Positions 50,128 to 53,162 of a stretch of DNA of 53,162 nucleotides are shown here, in pieces. This DNA comes from JAVBPE01 sp031549865 (GTDB lineage Bacteria; Bacillota_I; Bacilli_A; Acholeplasmatales; Anaeroplasmataceae). The stretch lies in contig JAVBPE010000019.1 of NCBI GenBank assembly GCA_031549865.1, forward strand, positions 1 through 53,162, in the 5' to 3' direction. The notes below the pieces were generated by a model. The model was not told where the DNA came from. It worked only from the letters and a program-made list of their open reading frames with translations, and did not search any database. Position 1 is the first letter of the stretch; each line of letters begins with the position of its first letter. A program made the translations under genes and the position numbers.

Positions 50128-52986
50128 TTGGAATTGACGGATGAAAAGTTATTAACAAACTATGACATTGCCAATAGATCACTTATGAGTATTTTCTTTT
50201 CAAATAAAAACATAAGTGATTTATTAATAGATTTTATGGGTTTAATTAATAATGTTTTAAACATTGATTATATTCATATTTTTGAAAGAAAAGATGGGCA
50301 AATTTTTTCAAAATATATCTTTGATGTCAAAAGTAGAAAAAGAATAACGAAATCAAATAATGAAGATGTTTTTTCATTTGATTTTTCTGTAGATCAAATT
50401 AAAAATAAAGTAAGTATTGAGCGTATGTATGATGGTAGTAAAATAATCATAAAATCATTCGCTTATTTTCCACTTATGAATAATTCTCGTCACTCAATAT
50501 CTTTTGAAAAGCTTAATTATACAAAAAAATGGACTGATGAAGATATTTTATTTTTACAAAATTTTTCGCTTTATTTTACCCAATTAATACTTCATTATGA
50601 AGAAGATGAAAAATTAAAAATAACTAATGAATCTTTAGAATTAATTTTAGATAATATAAAAGATTCAATATATGTAATTGAATCTAAAACAAAAAAATTA
50701 ATTTTTGCCAACAAAATATATCGTGAAAAATATAAAGATAGATATAGCGTTGGCAAGTATTGTTATGAAGTTGCTCGTCCAGATTTAAAAGGTGTTTGTC
50801 ACTTTTGTCATCATGGTTATTTAAATGAAGTATGTCGCTCGATTTCCTTTGATTTATACAATGAACCTACTAAGCAATGGTTAGAATTAGACAATTCTTT
50901 AATTACATGGAGTGATGGCCAAAAAGCAATATTAGTTGTTTCAACAGATATTACCAAACGTAAAGAATTAGAAGAAGAACAAAAAGAAATCAATGAAATA
51001 AACAATTTTATATTGAAAAATGTTAATTCATTTATATGGATATTAAATCCAAAGACGCATGTTTTTAGTGCCACTGAAAATATAACGGAATTATTAGGAT
51101 ATGAACCGAATTATTTTGAGAATAATAGCTACAATTACCAAAAACATATATATAAAGATGATGTGGCGAAGTTTAATAAAGCTTATAGTGATTATATATT
51201 GCACAAAAAAGGTTTATTGAGTGTTGATTATAGAATGGTAACTTCAAAAGGAGAAATAATATGGCTCCATACTAGAGGCGTATATAGAGCGGAATCTAAT
51301 TCCATTTATGGAATGTCTATGTCGATTGATGGTAGAAAACGCCAAGAAGGTATAACATTATTAGCTCTTGAAGCTGGAAATGGATATTTTTGGGAGATGA
51401 ATCCTAAAAATAATACTATGAAAATTTTTAACAAAAATACCCAAGATGAGAAAGAAGTATTTCAATTAGTCGATTTAGATGAATATTTTTCTAAGTTAAA
51501 TCATTTAGATTATGAAGAATTTAAATCAAGAATAACTGATTACATTGAAGGTAAAACGCCGCAATATGAATTTGATTATTATATGTTTGATGAAAATAAA
51601 AATAAAAAATGGATCCATGCTAGTGGTAAATTTTTAGATAATAATAAACAAATTATTTATGGTATTTCCACTGACGTCACAAAACAAAAAGAAAATGAAT
51701 TGAAGTTAGCTGAACGTGTTTATAAAGATACGCTAACTGGATTAAATAATTTATCATATTTAATGGATGGTTTATTAAAATTTAATTCTAATGTTAAAAG
51801 CATTGGAGCATTTGTACTTGATATTTGTAGATTTAAAAATATAAACGAAGCATATGGTCATGAGTTCGGTGATAAGATATTAGTATACATTGTTGAAATA
51901 TTAAAAGAACAATTTAATAAAAATCATATTATAAGAGTTGTTGGAGATCGTTTTATGGTTTTCTTTGAGAACATAAAAAAAGTTCAATTGGAAAATAAGA
52001 TGAATGATTTATTTAAAGCTTTAAATAAATCAATAGTCATTAATACTTTAAATATAGTATTGAATATAAAAATTGGAGCAATTTATTCTAGTGAAATAAT
52101 AAATCCAAATGAATTATTAAAACGATGTGAAATAGCTTTGAATTATGCAAAAGATTTAAATCGCATTAATTATTATTTTTATGAAGAAGAAGTAATGAAA
52201 CAAATTGAAAATACTTTATCTATGGAACAACAGATTTATGAAGGTATTCGCAATAACGAATTTTTCTTAGTCTACCAACCAAAGGTTGATATTAAAAAGA
52301 AAGAAGTTATAGGCGTAGAAGCTTTAATTAGATGGAAAAAAGCAGATGGTAAGATTGTTCCACCACTTGATTTTATACCATTTGCCGAAAAAACTGGTCA
52401 AATCCATGAACTTGGTGAATATGTTTTAAAGCTGGCATTCAATGAAATGAAAAAATTTATAAATAAAAATAATGAATTTAGTATAGCTGTAAACGTATCT
52501 GCAAAGCAAATATTAGCATCTGGGTTTATTGAAATTATCAAAACGCAGTGCAAAAAAAATCAAATTCCTTATAAAAATGTAATAATTGAAATTACAGAAA
52601 GTGTAATGATTTCAAACTATGAATATGTTTTAAATGTATTAAGTGATTTAAAATCATATGGATTTAAAATTTCACTTGATGATTTTGGCACAGGATATTC
52701 TTCCCTTAATTATCTAACTAAAATGCCAATTAATCATTTGAAAATTGATAAAACATTTATAGATGATTGTATATCTGATAATGTTAAACAAGGTGTACTT
52801 AAGTATATTATTTCTTTGGCCCATAGTCTAGGATATGAAGTAATTGCTGAGGGAGTAGAAGAAAAAGAACAAGTAAATTTTTTGAATGAAATAAATTGTG
52901 ATGTCATTCAAGGGTACTATTTTTCTAAACCAATTAACTTAAGTAATTTAGAAGATTTTTTGATAAATTGGAAATTTGAGGATTGA
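50128..52986 (+). CDS. PAS-degenerate GGDEF-EAL protein, probable c-di-GMP phosphodiesterase
   Basis: The 952-residue protein starts at a TTG with GGGAGG 7 bases upstream. An N-terminal GAF-like part (1-160) is followed by PAS domains at about 165-285, 290-400 and 405-525; the first has GVCHFCHHGYL near 222. The GGDEF domain (about 530-690) has VGDRF in place of GGDEF near 603, so it is probably not a cyclase but may bind GTP. The EAL domain (about 700-950) keeps GVEALIRW, NVSAKQ, EITESVM, DDFGTGYSSL and KIDKTFI, so it should hydrolyse c-di-GMP. It lies next to an active-looking cyclase and could oppose it. Confidence 0.88.
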   Translation: MELTDEKLLTNYDIANRSLMSIFFSNKNISDLLIDFMGLINNVLNIDYIHIFERKDGQIFSKYIFDVKSRKRITKSNNEDVFSFDFSVDQIKNKVSIERMYDGSKIIIKSFAYFPLMNNSRHSISFEKLNYTKKWTDEDILFLQNFSLYFTQLILHYEEDEKLKITNESLELILDNIKDSIYVIESKTKKLIFANKIYREKYKDRYSVGKYCYEVARPDLKGVCHFCHHGYLNEVCRSISFDLYNEPTKQWLELDNSLITWSDGQKAILVVSTDITKRKELEEEQKEINEINNFILKNVNSFIWILNPKTHVFSATENITELLGYEPNYFENNSYNYQKHIYKDDVAKFNKAYSDYILHKKGLLSVDYRMVTSKGEIIWLHTRGVYRAESNSIYGMSMSIDGRKRQEGITLLALEAGNGYFWEMNPKNNTMKIFNKNTQDEKEVFQLVDLDEYFSKLNHLDYEEFKSRITDYIEGKTPQYEFDYYMFDENKNKKWIHASGKFLDNNKQIIYGISTDVTKQKENELKLAERVYKDTLTGLNNLSYLMDGLLKFNSNVKSIGAFVLDICRFKNINEAYGHEFGDKILVYIVEILKEQFNKNHIIRVVGDRFMVFFENIKKVQLENKMNDLFKALNKSIVINTLNIVLNIKIGAIYSSEIINPNELLKRCEIALNYAKDLNRINYYFYEEEVMKQIENTLSMEQQIYEGIRNNEFFLVYQPKVDIKKKEVIGVEALIRWKKADGKIVPPLDFIPFAEKTGQIHELGEYVLKLAFNEMKKFINKNNEFSIAVNVSAKQILASGFIEIIKTQCKKNQIPYKNVIIEITESVMISNYEYVLNVLSDLKSYGFKISLDDFGTGYSSLNYLTKMPINHLKIDKTFIDDCISDNVKQGVLKYIISLAHSLGYEVIAEGVEEKEQVNFLNEINCDVIQGYYFSKPINLSNLEDFLINWKFED

Positions 52987-52990
52987 GTAA

Positions 52991-53024
52991 AAGATATATC
53001 TATTTTGCAAAATAGATATATCTT
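52991..53024. repeat. Perfect 34-bp palindrome
   Basis: AAGATATATCTATTTTG is followed at once by its exact reverse complement. It lies 5 bases after the EAL gene stop and lacks its own T run. Confidence 0.85.
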
Positions 53025-53039
53025 CAGAGTGTTGACAAA

Positions 53040-53062
53040 GTCTACCGAAAGGTAGGCTTTTT
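53040..53062 (+). terminator. Terminator after the EAL gene
   Basis: GTCTACC pairs with GGTAGGC over a GAAA tetraloop, then five T. Confidence 0.85.
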
Positions 53063-53150
53063 CTTTTATTGTAAGTAATATAGTGGAAAAGTAATTCTTT
53101 ATGAGTAGTTCTAAAAATGGTAAAATATAGTCATAGGAAGTGTGATAAAT

Positions 53151-53162
53151 ATGATTACAAAA
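53151..53162 (+). CDS. Start of a further gene, cut by the window
   Basis: ATG at 53151 with AGGAAG about 11 bases upstream and a TAAAAT-type -10 near 53121. Only four codons (MITK) are visible, so the product cannot be named. Confidence 0.4.

Noticed and set aside
1..53162. tRNA or rRNA genes
   Set aside because: No cloverleaf with a TTC-loop signature and no rRNA-like GC-richer stretch was noticed in any intergenic region; a tRNAscan run would settle it.

Overview
The window is strongly AT-rich and reads with the standard genetic code: TGA works as a stop (for example at the end of rsmH) and TGG as Trp. Shine-Dalgarno sites are strong (AGGAGG, GAGGTGATT) and several promoters have an extended -10 (TGCTATAAT). 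Gene content (L32 of the CxxC type, YceD, RsmH, DUF815 ATPase, SpoVK/CbxX-type AAA protein, PASTA-containing PBP, VTC/DUF4956 pair) points to a low-GC member of the Bacillota, probably an uncultured Bacilli/Erysipelotrichia-type lineage. That placement is inferred from content only.

Bases 1-14290 are an accessory RHS polymorphic-toxin locus. The 3' end of one RHS gene enters at the left edge. It is followed by a row of displaced C-terminal (CT) toxin modules that still carry the core junction (GNNPIM..DSDGH or decayed forms). Each is followed by a small immunity-type gene, and extra orphan immunity-type genes lie among them. Most CT fragments have no ribosome-binding site, whereas the genes behind them do, so this looks like a store of silent toxins with expressible immunities. 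Many CT regions are glycine/alanine-rich and membrane-spanning, and two clearly related partners are membrane-anchored proteins with a PH-like domain. Several repeat families lie between modules: a 60-bp post-terminator repeat (three copies), a 200-bp repeat forming a long covarying hairpin (two copies), and an 84-bp tail shared by two immunity genes. A small mobile element (XRE repressor with three phased operators, a gene of unknown function, a small TnpW-like ORF and a large serine recombinase) lies between modules 1 and 2, next to a PIN-like gene.

Bases 14500-24191 hold a divergently oriented secreted Tyr/Ser-rich protein and a tightly overlapping seven-gene operon: HAD-acyltransferase fusion, PP-loop ATP pyrophosphatase, UbiA-like membrane protein, rifampin-phosphotransferase/PEP-synthase-like dikinase, BtaA-like (DUF3419) aminocarboxypropyl transferase, adenylate-forming ligase and a phage-type conserved protein. 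I do not recognise this combination. It is the best candidate here for an undescribed biosynthetic (possibly lipid-modifying) pathway.

Bases 24273-42266 are core genome: yceD-rpmF, rsmH-MATE exporter, a membrane/M20 peptidase/DUF815 ATPase run, MgtC, VTC polyphosphate polymerase with DUF4956, two membrane proteins, a class B PBP, and a three-gene unit led by a 1201-residue multi-AAA protein. Bases 42267-53162 carry an eroded reverse-strand membrane gene, a three-gene ABC-2 exporter with a flavodoxin, a formate/nitrite transporter, a Nudix hydrolase, an unknown gene, two c-di-GMP proteins (GGDEF; PAS-degenerate GGDEF-EAL) that share Cys-rich sensory motifs, and the first codons of another gene.
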